DNA of 41,364 nucleotides from Pseudobutyrivibrio ruminis (GCA_015057305.1 SVES01000032.1:1-41364); one strand, 5' to 3'. Positions 24,840 through 33,625 are shown, numbered from the stretch's first letter. Numbers and translations: made by a program. Notes: generated by a model not told the origin, from the letters alone.

Positions 24840-24923
24840 ATGAAGGTTCTATTTTTTAAGGTGAGAATGATTAAGACCTTTTTCGAAAATTACAAAATTA
24901 GGAAGCAGCTGAAAAAGCTTTAG
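24840..24923 (+). CDS. Small basic peptide ORF (27 aa)
   Basis: Met-Lys-Val-Leu-Phe-Phe-Lys-Val-Arg-Met-Ile-Lys start, ending RKQLKKL; 10 of 27 residues are Lys or Arg and none is acidic except one Glu. GAGAGG lies seven bases before the ATG. It occupies the 328-bp gap between the reductase and mscL and ends 28 bases before a strong terminator, as an expressed small gene would. I do not recognise it. The upstream stretch 24679-24839 holds no other gene that I can support. Confidence 0.4.
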   Translation: MKVLFFKVRMIKTFFENYKIRKQLKKL

Positions 24924-24951
24924 ACTACAAAATAATCTCATCTCACAAGAA

Positions 24952-24986
24952 AAGCCAGCCTAGGTTCTATGCCAGGCTGGCTTTTT
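24952..24986. terminator. Bidirectional terminator
   Basis: AAGCCAGCCT (24952-24961) pairs with AGGCTGGCTT (24974-24983), 12-nt loop, T run on the plus side and AAGAAAA (T run for minus) on the other; it ends both the small ORF and mscL. Confidence 0.85.
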
Positions 24987-25006
24987 ATAAGCTTATAAAT
25001 CAAGAT

Positions 25007-25453
25007 TTATAACTGTGCTGTACAATGTGGGCAGCGGGTGGCCTTGATGTTTATTTTGCTATAGCAGTAAGGACAATCCTTTTCTGTTGGTTCAGCGGCC
25101 TCGGCCTCCTCCTTGTTTCTTTTTAATAATGCAGCAGCTCGCTCAGAGCCTCTGTTGATTGCCTTGATAATGCAAAAGATTACTAGTGCAGTAATAAGGA
25201 AATTTATAACTGCTGTAATAAAATTGCCATATGTGAGAACAGGAGCATTTTCTCCCATCCCAAGTGTAACCTTTAACTCAGAAAAATCTGTGCCGCCGAA
25301 AATTCCAAGAATAGGTGTTAGGATATCTTCATTCAAAGAAGTAACAATAGCTGTGAAAGCACCGCCAACAATAACACCGACTGCCATGTCCATAACGTTT
25401 CCACGAAGGATAAATTCTTTAAATTCTGAAATAAAACCATTCTTTTTGCTCAT
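25007..25453 (-). CDS. mscL: Large-conductance mechanosensitive channel with C-terminal zinc ribbon
   Basis: 148 aa. Residues 1-110 are a normal MscL: N-terminal amphipathic helix [27 protein letters not shown] covering pore helix TM1 (about 18-45), periplasmic loop, TM2 (about 75-98, [21 protein letters not shown]), then [15 protein letters not shown]. The channel opens under membrane tension and vents solutes on osmotic downshock. Instead of the usual LTEIRDLL C-terminal helix, the protein ends in a four-Cys zinc ribbon (CPYC at 127-130, CPHC at 141-144). The neighbouring genes also carry zinc ribbons. GGGAGG precedes the ATG. A hairpin in the 5' leader (25484-25523 on plus) has a G-U pair on the minus strand. 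Confidence 0.95.
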   Translation of the reverse strand: MSKKNGFISEFKEFILRGNVMDMAVGVIVGGAFTAIVTSLNEDILTPILGIFGGTDFSELKVTLGMGENAPVLTYGNFITAVINFLITALVIFCIIKAINRGSERAAALLKRNKEEAEAAEPTEKDCPYCYSKINIKATRCPHCTAQL

Positions 25454-25657
25454 ATGAACCTCCCTAATATATTGTTAAGTGAAGAAGCGCCATTTAAAGC
25501 TTTGCCTAGCAAACTGGCACTTCAAGATATCAAGATTATTTTAAGCTATTTACATAGGTTAACGCAATAAATAAAAATCTTTAAATAAATCGTTGATTTT
25601 TTCACAATGATTTGAGAAAATTTATAAAAGCAATAAAAATAGGGAGGAAATATAATT

Positions 25658-26374
25658 ATGGCTTTTTGTAAGTATTGCGGCACACAATTAGAGGAAGGAC
25701 AGCAGTGCACATGTGCAGAATCACAGGCTGCTAGAAATGCATCTGCAAACCCACAGGCAGCTCAGACAATGCAGGCTGCTCAGGCTGTTGCATCAAATGT
25801 AGGTACACAGCTATTAGATGTATTTAAGAAGTTTTTTACTGCACCAGAGGAGCTTCTTGAGGAAGCATATACAGCTTCATCACAGGTAGCTCAATTCGTT
25901 GTTTTAGGAATTTTTGCAGTTGTATCACTTTTATTCATGAGCTTGTTCATGAATGGCGTTGATTCACCATTTTTGGTAGGCTTGGGAATCACTGTAGCAC
26001 TTGTTGCTGTCAAGGCTGTTTACGCTGTTGCAGCTTATCTAGTTAAGAACACAGAGGGTTCATTCCTTAATGCATTAGGATTGTTTTCTGTTACAACAAT
26101 TCCTGGCACTCTTATTATCATAATCACCTTCTTGTTCTCAAAGATGTCTTTTTACGTAGGCGTAATGGCAATTCTTATGTTTTGGATTATTGTTGATTCT
26201 GTATATTCTTATCTTGCATTCAAGACAGTTATTAAGAACACAAAGGCTAAGGCGGTAAATGCATTCTTGATTACAGCTTTAATCATTACATTTGTTTTAG
26301 TTGCTATTAGCTACAATATAGCTCTTAATTTAGTAGAAGAAATCGCTGCAAATGCATTTTATTCAATGTGGTAA
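25658..26374 (+). CDS. Zinc-ribbon multispanning membrane protein
   Basis: 238 aa. The N-terminus has a short zinc-binding motif (Cys4, Cys7, Cys17, Cys19 in FCKYCGTQLEEGQQCTC), then an Ala/Gln-rich linker (20-50), a helix, and about five membrane helices from residue 78 to 230, with polar loops (VKNTEGSFLNALGLFSV). The arrangement resembles Yip1-like or DUF-type zinc-ribbon membrane proteins common in Clostridia. No catalytic motif. GGGAGGAAATATAATT precedes the ATG. It is 18 bases before the next zinc-ribbon gene and almost certainly cotranscribed with it. Function unknown. Confidence 0.7.
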   Translation: MAFCKYCGTQLEEGQQCTCAESQAARNASANPQAAQTMQAAQAVASNVGTQLLDVFKKFFTAPEELLEEAYTASSQVAQFVVLGIFAVVSLLFMSLFMNGVDSPFLVGLGITVALVAVKAVYAVAAYLVKNTEGSFLNALGLFSVTTIPGTLIIIITFLFSKMSFYVGVMAILMFWIIVDSVYSYLAFKTVIKNTKAKAVNAFLITALIITFVLVAISYNIALNLVEEIAANAFYSMW

Positions 26375-26392
26375 TATTAGGGAGATTTAATT

Positions 26393-27754
26393 ATGTTTTG
26401 TGAAAATTGTGGAACAAAGTTAGAAGATGGCGCACTTTTTTGCGAAAACTGCGGTGCTAAGCAGGAGGTGCCAAATGTTACTCCAGGATTTACTCCTGAC
26501 TCAACAATTACAGCTTCAGTAGAAGGAGCTCCAAAGGTGCCTCTTAAGGAAAAGCTTAAGAAAGTACCAGTTTATGCATGGATTATTGCAGCAGTAGTTC
26601 TTGTTGCAGTAATTGTAGGTGGTGTTTTCCTTTATATTAAGGCTCATACTATTGATGTTAACGACTATCTCACAGTAGAATTTGATGGTTATGACACAAT
26701 GGGTAAGGCTACTGTTACTATCGAAGAAGAATTCTGGGAAGATTTGTACGAGAAGGCAAGCTTCAAGGATAAGGCTAAGTTCGAGAAAGAGGATTATTTC
26801 GGATCATACTATACAGAAGCTGATTATATGGAAGAACAGCTCAGCAAGAAGATTAAGTACGAGATTGATCCAGAAGGACAGCTTGCAAATGGTGACAAGG
26901 TTACAGTTTCTTGGAAAATAAAGACAGATTCTATCAAGAAGAAATACGGTGTAACTGTTAAGGGTGAGGATAAGAAATTTACCGTTGCTGACCTAGAAGA
27001 GGTAGAGAGCTTTAATCCATTTGACGATATCGAGGTTTCTTTTGCTGGTCTTGATGGACATGGCGAGGCAAATGTAGAAATCGTAAATGAAAAAGATGTC
27101 TATGATGATTTTACATTTAGTGTTAGCGATAACAATTATTCTTTATCAACAGGCGATAAAGTTACAGTTACATTCGGTGCTTACTATGATGAAGAGACAT
27201 TAAATCAGTATTGTGCTGAAAATTACGGTATGGTTCCTACTGTAGTTGAGCAGGAATACACTGTTGAGGGCTTGGGCCACTACATTACAAATGCATCTGA
27301 GCTTACAGAAACAAGTCTTGCAGATGTTATCGAAGATGCTAAGGTTGAGCTTGAAGAAGATGCTAATCTCAGCGAGATGGAAACTATGAATAGCATGACC
27401 TATGTAGGTGCTTATACACTCATTGGTAAAGAAGATTCTGGAAATGATACATACTTAATTTTCGAGATGAAGGTTGATTTGAAGGATAATGAGTCAGATG
27501 GAACAGATACTGTTACATACTACGCAGCATGTGAGTTCACAGATGTATCTATCAATGAAGAAGGCGTTTGCGCATATGTAAGTAACTATGGCTCTCTCTA
27601 CAACAGCTTTAACTACGAGTCTTCTTTTGGAAAGAAGTTCTATTACTATGGATATGAAACCTTGGATGATATAAAGAGTGATATCGAACAAGACGCATCT
27701 TGGTATACTTCATACGGTTACGAATTACAGAATACATTTGGTTCTGACCTTTAA
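26393..27754 (+). CDS. Zinc-ribbon, single-pass protein with repeated extracytoplasmic domains
   Basis: 453 aa. N-terminal zinc ribbon (Cys3, Cys6, Cys17, Cys20), a linker, one membrane helix (about 61-83, AWIIAAVVLVAVIVGGVFLYI), then a large extracytoplasmic region. That region contains two tandem repeats: LTVEFDGYDTMGKATVTI and GDKVTVSWKIK (first), IEVSFAGLDGHGEANVEI and GDKVTVTFGAYY (second), each ending near KFTV or EYTVEGL. A Tyr/Ser/Glu-rich acidic C-terminal part follows. The topology (zinc ribbon inside, repeats outside) suggests an envelope sensor or assembly factor; this is inference. It is the second gene of a two-gene operon closed by a strong terminator. Confidence 0.75.
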   Translation: MFCENCGTKLEDGALFCENCGAKQEVPNVTPGFTPDSTITASVEGAPKVPLKEKLKKVPVYAWIIAAVVLVAVIVGGVFLYIKAHTIDVNDYLTVEFDGYDTMGKATVTIEEEFWEDLYEKASFKDKAKFEKEDYFGSYYTEADYMEEQLSKKIKYEIDPEGQLANGDKVTVSWKIKTDSIKKKYGVTVKGEDKKFTVADLEEVESFNPFDDIEVSFAGLDGHGEANVEIVNEKDVYDDFTFSVSDNNYSLSTGDKVTVTFGAYYDEETLNQYCAENYGMVPTVVEQEYTVEGLGHYITNASELTETSLADVIEDAKVELEEDANLSEMETMNSMTYVGAYTLIGKEDSGNDTYLIFEMKVDLKDNESDGTDTVTYYAACEFTDVSINEEGVCAYVSNYGSLYNSFNYESSFGKKFYYYGYETLDDIKSDIEQDASWYTSYGYELQNTFGSDL

Positions 27755-27766
27755 ACTTTAGACATT

Positions 27767-27802
27767 ACCTTCCGTACAATTGTGTGCGGAAGGTTTTTTT
27801 TT
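27767..27802 (+). terminator. Strong terminator of the zinc-ribbon operon
   Basis: 12-bp stem (27767-27778 with 27783-27794, one G-U), ATTG loop, then nine T. Confidence 0.95.
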
Positions 27803-27849
27803 ATGGTTAATTAGATTATAATGGAATATGTGCCGGTAGGGCGCGAAAT

Positions 27850-27906
27850 GAATGCGAGCAGATTGAGTTTACTCAATCTCACAGCGTTCTAGTAAGCGAA
27901 GCTTAC
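27850..27906 (+). other. Two hairpins in the leader of the SseB-like gene
   Basis: Hairpin 1: GAATGC (27850-27855) with GCGTTC (27884-27889) and AGATTGAG (27860-27867) with CTCAATCT (27872-27879), internal loop between, one U-G pair on plus. Hairpin 2: GTAAGC-GAA-GCTTAC (27892-27906). No T tract. Possibly a regulatory leader; unrecognised. Confidence 0.5.
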
Positions 27907-27939
27907 ATTGAAATTTACTTTAAACTTAAAAGGAGCGTT

Positions 27940-29223
27940 ATGGGTTTATTTGACAAAAAGAAAAAAGAAAAAAAGGTAGAGGAGAATCTCGAAAAAGAAA
28001 TAAAGCTTGAAGATTCAGATGTTACTGAATCTTTAAATACCAAAGAGAGATTTACAGTTATTGTAGACAATGTGACTACAATGCTTGACGGAAATGGAAG
28101 CATTGTTTCTGGCCAACTATTTGGCAAGCTTAAAAAGGGCGACAATGTATACGTATACCAGGCAGGAATGGACACTACAGAATGTCAGGTTCAGGCTGTA
28201 GAGGCACAGCTTGAGGATAAAACTTCTATAGTGGATGAAGCTGAGGACACAGGTGTTTCCTTGCAGCTAAATTTGCCTGAGGGGGTAGTCCTTAGAAAAT
28301 TTGCAGTTATCACAAATGTTAAGCCGCAGGAAAAGGTTGATCCAAAGGTTTCAATAGAGAATCCTGCATTAGCTGGTATTATCAATGGTATGATTAAATA
28401 CGGAAAGGATAATGCCTTCCATGGCACTGTTGCATACTACTTAAGTCATGCACATTTTATTACTCCAATTAAAATGGATATAGAGCCTGAGGTTAATGAG
28501 AAGGGCGTTGCTGTTATAAAAAAGGAAACTAAAATAGGTTTTTACATGCTCAAATCTCAAATCAAGCTTGAAGGCACTGCTGAGGATAAGGATTCTATGG
28601 TGATGCCGTTATTTACTGATTGGGAATCATTGCGTAGATGGAAGGGGCTTGCAAAGGACGGACAAAGAATACATACCCAGATTCTTTCATTCCAGGATGT
28701 ATATAGAATGTTAAAGCGGGGAAATGCATATGCAGGAATTGCAGTCAATCCTTTCAACAAGGTTCCATGTACATTGCCAATCCCTTATTTGGATACAATC
28801 ACAAATACTCCAGGGTACAAAAATGAATTTGCTCCAGCAGAAAATAAAGAGGGACATATAACTGAAGAAAAAATCCCAGCTGGCAAGAGAATTCTTTTAG
28901 GTGTTCCAAAGGAATCCGAGGAAACAAGTGAGATTCGCGCTAAGCTATTAGATTATGGTAGAGCACATGATGACATATATTCAATTAGCTTTTTAACAAA
29001 GGTTGAAGAAGATACAAAGATTGTTAGACATCTTGTTGTACTTGAATTTCCACAGGAGTATACACCTGAGGAAATGAAGCCACACATGGAAGCTATATAT
29101 CAGGAGCTTGTTCCAGTAGCGAAGGAAATAAAGCAGATAGAATATGCTGTTAAGGGTCGTGTAAAAGCTATAGATGACGTGGTAGCACAGCACGCTCTAC
29201 AGATGGTGGTTTATACGAAATAA
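27940..29223 (+). CDS. SseB-family protein with N-terminal EF-Tu domain-II-like barrel
   Basis: 427 aa, soluble. After a Lys/Glu-rich start (1-35) comes a beta-barrel like domain II of translational GTPases (about 36-130: RFTVIVDNVTTMLDGNGSIV, SGQLFGKLKKGDNVYVYQAG, then EDTGVSLQLNLPEGVVLRKFAV). There is no GTPase domain. The rest matches the SseB architecture: an N-terminal SseB part (about 140-275, FMITPI-like strand HFITPIKM, VMPLFTDWESLRRW, AYAGIAVNPFN) and a C-terminal SseB part (about 300-425, RILLGVPKE, LLDYGRAHDDIYSISFL, VLEF). SseB was named from enhanced serine sensitivity in E. coli; the biochemical role is unknown. AAAGGAGCG precedes the ATG. Confidence 0.75.
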   Translation: MGLFDKKKKEKKVEENLEKEIKLEDSDVTESLNTKERFTVIVDNVTTMLDGNGSIVSGQLFGKLKKGDNVYVYQAGMDTTECQVQAVEAQLEDKTSIVDEAEDTGVSLQLNLPEGVVLRKFAVITNVKPQEKVDPKVSIENPALAGIINGMIKYGKDNAFHGTVAYYLSHAHFITPIKMDIEPEVNEKGVAVIKKETKIGFYMLKSQIKLEGTAEDKDSMVMPLFTDWESLRRWKGLAKDGQRIHTQILSFQDVYRMLKRGNAYAGIAVNPFNKVPCTLPIPYLDTITNTPGYKNEFAPAENKEGHITEEKIPAGKRILLGVPKESEETSEIRAKLLDYGRAHDDIYSISFLTKVEEDTKIVRHLVVLEFPQEYTPEEMKPHMEAIYQELVPVAKEIKQIEYAVKGRVKAIDDVVAQHALQMVVYTK

Positions 29224-29247
29224 ATCTAATTTTGGGTTATTAATGAG

Positions 29248-29329
29248 CCTGTAGTTAACAAGCTATGATAATTCTCCTGCGAAGCGTGTTGCTGAGCAGA
29301 GAATTCATCATGCTTGTTAACGTAACAGG
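29248..29329. repeat. Long palindromic element upstream of the MFS gene
   Basis: GTTAACAAGC (29254-29263) pairs with GCTTGTTAAC (29312-29321); inside it, about 15 further pairs with two bulges (29265-29280 with 29296-29310); outside, CCTGT with ACAGG. Loop about 15 nt. No T tract. Shares the TTAACAAGC arm with 38796-38896. Confidence 0.7.
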
Positions 29330-29348
29330 TGTACAAGGGGGAAGTATT

Positions 29349-30680
29349 ATGAAATTAGATGTTAAGAAGACAGTACAGATGGGCTTTGGCTTTTTGAGTA
29401 TATGTGCATTTTGGCAGATGTATAATGCCCTGATTCCACTTATACTCACTGGCACATTTCACTTGAAGGAGACCATATCTGGCGTGATTATGGCTATGGA
29501 TAATGTTCTAGCGCTGTTTCTTCTGCCAATGTTTGGTGCAATTTCCGATAAATGCAAAAGCAAGCTTGGCAAGCGACGTCCATTTATATTATATGGAACA
29601 ATAGCTGCTGTTATTTTAATGATTCTTTTGCCAATTGTAGATAATAGCTATTATGCTAATCCAACTGTTGGCAAGGAGGCTTTGTTTATTGGAATTTTGG
29701 GAGCACTGCTTGTGGCAATGGGCACATATCGAAGTCCAGCTGTAGCATTGATGGCAGATTGTACTATAAAGCCACTTCGCTCAAGAGCAAATGCCATAAT
29801 AAATCTCATGGGAGCGATTGGAGGTATTATCTACCTTGGGGTTGCAGCAGTGCTTTACCCAGCATCTCGCACAAAGTCATTGGAGCACATAAATTATCTG
29901 CCAGTCTTTTTGATAGTTGCAGGCATAATGTTGATATCATTGTGTATTGTTATGGTTACTGTGGATGAGATTGCTCTTACTAAGGCAGTGGAAAACTATG
30001 AGCTTCTTCATCCAGAGGAGAATTTTGTTGTGGAGGATGAAGGCGGTAACGAAGTTCTGCCAGATGATGTGAAGCGTTCTCTTGTTTTTTTACTGATATC
30101 TGTTTCATTATGGTTCATAGCTTACAATGGAATGGAGACATGGTTTACAACCTATGCGGTACAAATGTGGGATATGGCTGTAGGCGCCGCGTCCTTTTGT
30201 TTGCTGGTTGCAACTGCTGGTGCCATAGTATTTTTTGTGCCATCAGGAATGTTAGCCTCTAAAATCGGCAGAAAGAAGACCATATTATTAGGTGTATTTA
30301 TACTTGCTGCCAGTTTTTTCGGAGGCTTCGTATTTACGTTAATTCATCCAAGCTTTTCACCATTTTTGTATGTACTATTTGCTTGTGTAGGTATTGGCTG
30401 GGCTTTCATTAACGTTAACTCTATGCCTATGGTGGTGGAAATGTGCAAAGGCTCTGACATTGGCAAATTCACAGGCTATTATTACACATTTTCAATGGCT
30501 GCTCAGATTGTCACTCCAATAGTGGCAGGCTGGCTCCTTTCACATGTAGGGTATATTACTTTGTTCCCTTATGCTACAGTTTTTGCAGTGCTTGCTTTTA
30601 TAACTATGCTCATGGTTAAACATGGGGATGGAAATGTTGAGGTAAAAAAAGGCTTAGAGGCCTTTGAAGATTTGGACTAA
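29349..30680 (+). CDS. MFS transporter, glycoside/sugar:cation symporter-like
   Basis: 443 aa with 12 predicted membrane helices and a cytoplasmic loop of about 40 residues after helix 6 (ENYELLHPEENFVVEDEGGNE). The loop between helices 2 and 3 reads SDKCKSKLGKRRPFILYG, the D(K/R)..(L)GRRRPF form found in SLC45-type and GPH-type sugar transporters; the matching loop in the second half is ASKIGRKKTILLG. A sugar or glycoside substrate is likely but not provable here. The start at 29349 is chosen because GGGGGAAG precedes it; the longer frame from 29265 runs through the palindromic element. It overlaps the next gene's start (TAATG), so the hydrolase is translationally coupled. Confidence 0.82.
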   Translation: MKLDVKKTVQMGFGFLSICAFWQMYNALIPLILTGTFHLKETISGVIMAMDNVLALFLLPMFGAISDKCKSKLGKRRPFILYGTIAAVILMILLPIVDNSYYANPTVGKEALFIGILGALLVAMGTYRSPAVALMADCTIKPLRSRANAIINLMGAIGGIIYLGVAAVLYPASRTKSLEHINYLPVFLIVAGIMLISLCIVMVTVDEIALTKAVENYELLHPEENFVVEDEGGNEVLPDDVKRSLVFLLISVSLWFIAYNGMETWFTTYAVQMWDMAVGAASFCLLVATAGAIVFFVPSGMLASKIGRKKTILLGVFILAASFFGGFVFTLIHPSFSPFLYVLFACVGIGWAFINVNSMPMVVEMCKGSDIGKFTGYYYTFSMAAQIVTPIVAGWLLSHVGYITLFPYATVFAVLAFITMLMVKHGDGNVEVKKGLEAFEDLD

Positions 30681-31651
30681 TGAAAACAATTACAGAATTA
30701 ATTATCAAGGAACAGGATTTTGCTGAAACAATGAAAGGCAAAGTCCTTCCTTTTATCAAAGAGCATAAAAAAGAAGGCTATATCACTAATCGTGAGGGCT
30801 TGAAGCTACATTATGAAATGCTTATTCACCCTGACGAGAAGGCTGCTATTGTTATTTCCCACGGATACTGTGAGTTTATAACCAAGTATGCAGAGCTAGA
30901 ATACTATTTTTATCAGATGGGCTATTCCGTATTTATTGTGGAGCATAGAGGTCATGGCTTTTCTGACAGGCAGGTAAAGGGGTTCTCCAAGGTACATATT
31001 GACCATTTTGAGGATTATGTGCTGGATTTCAATGAGTTTATTGAAAAAGTTGTAATTCCTGAAAGTCTTACAGAGCGATTGATACTTTTTGCACATTCTA
31101 TGGGTGGTGGAATAGGTGCAATGTATTTGGAAATGTATCCTAAGGTATTTGAAAAAGCAATCCTGTCTTCTCCAATGATAAAGCTTTCAACGGGGAATAC
31201 CAGTAAGCATATATTAAGAATTCTGAAAATGCTTTCCTATTTACCATTTGTTAATAGGATGTATTTGCCTGGATATCATGACTACGACCACTCTTACAAA
31301 TATCCTAAATGCTCTTCTATTTCCAGAGCAAGGTATACATTTCAGTATGAAGAAAGAGAGGGTGAGCAGCACTATCAGACGAATGGATGTACCTATGGTT
31401 GGTCTAGAGAGGCGTTTAATGTTTCTAAAAAAATTCTAAAAAACGCTAGCTTAATAAAAATTCCTGTTATAATAATGCAAGCAGCATTAGATACGTTAGT
31501 AATATCAGAGGCTCAAGATTTATTTGTGGATAAACTGAGCAATGGAAAAATCGTACGTTTTGAAGAAAGCAAACACGAAATCTTTAATGCTACAGATGAA
31601 ATTATTCTGGATTACTACAATGAGATTTTTAATTTTTTAGAGAGCAGATAG
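30680..31651 (+). CDS. Alpha/beta hydrolase (lysophospholipase/monoacylglycerol lipase-like)
   Basis: 323-aa serine hydrolase, no signal peptide. Seen: oxyanion strand VISHGYCEF (about 58-66), FIVEHRGHGFSD, nucleophile Ser140 in the elbow FAHSMGGGIGA, catalytic Asp in MQAALDTLV (about 268-276) and catalytic His in SKHEIFN near 299. This is the PldB/MGL branch of the Hydrolase_4 family. Substrates of relatives are lysophospholipids or monoglycerides; the coupling with a sugar-type MFS transporter might instead suggest an esterase acting on an imported ester. It is followed 10 bases later by the ClpX-like gene. Confidence 0.85.
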   Translation: MKTITELIIKEQDFAETMKGKVLPFIKEHKKEGYITNREGLKLHYEMLIHPDEKAAIVISHGYCEFITKYAELEYYFYQMGYSVFIVEHRGHGFSDRQVKGFSKVHIDHFEDYVLDFNEFIEKVVIPESLTERLILFAHSMGGGIGAMYLEMYPKVFEKAILSSPMIKLSTGNTSKHILRILKMLSYLPFVNRMYLPGYHDYDHSYKYPKCSSISRARYTFQYEEREGEQHYQTNGCTYGWSREAFNVSKKILKNASLIKIPVIIMQAALDTLVISEAQDLFVDKLSNGKIVRFEESKHEIFNATDEIILDYYNEIFNFLESR

Positions 31652-31660
31652 GAGAAAGAA

Positions 31661-33169
31661 ATGTCAGATCAGGATTTTAGAGAATTTGACCCAGAGGATA
31701 AGGGTGTTACAGATATCTCAGATGAGGTTATAGACGAAGTAACAGGGAATGATAAAAATCATTCCAATGATGAAAAGAAGGATAACAAAACTACAGAATT
31801 TTGCTATATCTGTCATAGACCAGACAGTATAGCAGGTCCAATGATAAAGATGGCACCAGGCATGTCTGTCTGCAGAGACTGCATGCAGCGTACCTTTGAT
31901 TCTATGGGTAATTTTGGCTTTGGTGGTGGCGACAATTCAAAGAGCAATGTTGACATGTCAAGGATGCCTAATATCAGCTTCTTAAATCTGGGAAGCTTAT
32001 TTGGCGAAGGACCTAGGGTTAAGAATGCTCATGGTACAGCAAACGCAAAGGATAAAGAGGATAGACCAGCACCAGCTATTGATATCAACAATATTATTCC
32101 ACCACATAAAATCAAAGAGAAATTAGATGAGTATGTGGTTGGCCAGGATTATGCAAAAAAGGTTATGTCGGTGGCAGTTTATAACCACTACAAAAGAGTT
32201 GCCACAGGCACAATGGATGATATAGAAATAGAAAAATCAAATATGCTGATGCTTGGACCTACAGGTTCAGGTAAGACATATTTGGTTCGCACCCTTGCAA
32301 GGCTGTTAGATGTACCTCTAGCTATTACAGATGCCACTTCTCTTACTGAGGCAGGATATATAGGTGACGACATAGAATCAGTGGTTAGCAAGCTTTTGGC
32401 AGCTGCTGGAAATGATGTGGAAAGGTGCCAGCAGGGTATAATTTTCATCGACGAAATTGACAAGCTTGCAAAGAAGAAAAACGCAAATCAGAGAGATGTT
32501 AGCGGCGAATCTGTTCAGCAGGGTATGCTTAAGCTTTTGGAGGGCGCTGATGTAGAAGTGCCAATCGGAGCATCAAGCAAAAATGCCATGGTTCCTACTA
32601 CTACAATCAATACAAGAAACATCTTATTTATTTGCGGTGGTGCATTCCCTGCAATGGATGAAATAATAAAAGCTAGATTAAATAAACATTCATCAATGGG
32701 ATTTATGGCAGACTTAAAGGACAAGTATGATGACGACAAAAACATCCTTCAAAAGGTTACAGTAGAGGACCTTAGAGAATTTGGTATGATTCCAGAATTC
32801 ATTGGACGTTTACCTATTGTATTTGCCACAGAAATGCTTGATGAAGATATGCTGGTTCGCATTTTAAAGGAGCCTAAAAATGCAATCATAAAGCAATATA
32901 AAAAGCTTTTGGAACTTGATGAGGTTAATCTGGAATTTGAGGATGGGGCATTGCACGCCATTGCAAAGAAAGCTTTGGATAAAAAGCTAGGTGCCAGAGG
33001 CTTGCGTTCTATTATCGAAGAATTCATGTTGGATATCATGTATGAGATTCCAAAGGATGATAATATTGGACAGGTTATAATTACAGAAGAGTACATTGAA
33101 AAGAAGGGAGGCCCAAGGATTCTGCTTAGGACGACAGGGGCTCTTCCTGAAAAAGCTGCAGCAAACTAA
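31661..33169 (+). CDS. clpX: ClpX-type AAA+ unfoldase, divergent
   Basis: 502 aa; typical ClpX is about 420. N-terminal acidic extension (1-45), zinc-binding domain with Cys48, Cys51, Cys71, Cys74, a linker rich in Gly/Asn (80-135), then the AAA+ core: Walker A GPTGSGKT (199-206), pore loop GYIG (232-235, usually GYVG), Walker B IIFIDEID (260-267), and IPEFIGRLP with sensor 2 in KKLGARGLRSI. The ClpP-docking IGF loop reads MGF (346-348). The RKH loop that grips ssrA-type tags is missing: the position after VEVPIGAS reads SKNAMVPTT. Inferred: an unfoldase probably still able to dock on ClpP but with different substrate choice; a canonical clpX near tig/clpP may exist elsewhere. TAGGAGAAAG precedes ATG. 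Confidence 0.88.
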   Translation: MSDQDFREFDPEDKGVTDISDEVIDEVTGNDKNHSNDEKKDNKTTEFCYICHRPDSIAGPMIKMAPGMSVCRDCMQRTFDSMGNFGFGGGDNSKSNVDMSRMPNISFLNLGSLFGEGPRVKNAHGTANAKDKEDRPAPAIDINNIIPPHKIKEKLDEYVVGQDYAKKVMSVAVYNHYKRVATGTMDDIEIEKSNMLMLGPTGSGKTYLVRTLARLLDVPLAITDATSLTEAGYIGDDIESVVSKLLAAAGNDVERCQQGIIFIDEIDKLAKKKNANQRDVSGESVQQGMLKLLEGADVEVPIGASSKNAMVPTTTINTRNILFICGGAFPAMDEIIKARLNKHSSMGFMADLKDKYDDDKNILQKVTVEDLREFGMIPEFIGRLPIVFATEMLDEDMLVRILKEPKNAIIKQYKKLLELDEVNLEFEDGALHAIAKKALDKKLGARGLRSIIEEFMLDIMYEIPKDDNIGQVIITEEYIEKKGGPRILLRTTGALPEKAAAN

Positions 33170-33332
33170 TGTTACTTTTCCAATATATTCTTATAGTTTG
33201 CAACATCTTAAGTAACGAAAATAAAAATTTGTACAAAATATTCGGACATTTTCTTTACTTTGAATAAATGTTCTGTTAAACTATCCTTAGTCAAGGAAAG
33301 CTTGGCAAGTAATATATTGGAGGTACTTTAGC

Positions 33333-33536
33333 ATGAGCAAAGGTACAGTTAAGTGGTTCAACAATTCAAAGGGCTACGGATTTATTTCAGACGAAGCTGG
33401 AAATGATGTATTCGTACATTTCAGCGGCATTAACTCAGAGGGCTTCAAGACTCTTGAGGAAGGTGCTACAGTAGAGTATGAAGTAACTGATGGCGCAAAG
33501 GGACCACAGGCTGTTAACGTAACAGTGGTACGTTAA
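33333..33536 (+). CDS. Cold-shock protein (CspA family)
   Basis: 67-aa single cold-shock domain. RNP1 is [13 protein letters not shown]2 is DVFVHFSGI; the start [14 protein letters not shown] and end [11 protein letters not shown] are typical. It binds single-stranded RNA/DNA and acts as an RNA chaperone. The 5' untranslated region is about 100 nt or more, and TTGGAGG lies before the ATG. A canonical terminator follows at 33626. The strong codon bias suggests high expression. Confidence 0.97.
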   Translation: MSKGTVKWFNNSKGYGFISDEAGNDVFVHFSGINSEGFKTLEEGATVEYEVTDGAKGPQAVNVTVVR

Positions 33537-33625
33537 TCAATTTTCATTAATCTATTTTTCGGATACCTTTGGTTATGTTATGAAAAACAAGCTATAGGCA
33601 ATACAAAATAAGATTAAGGGGAGAG

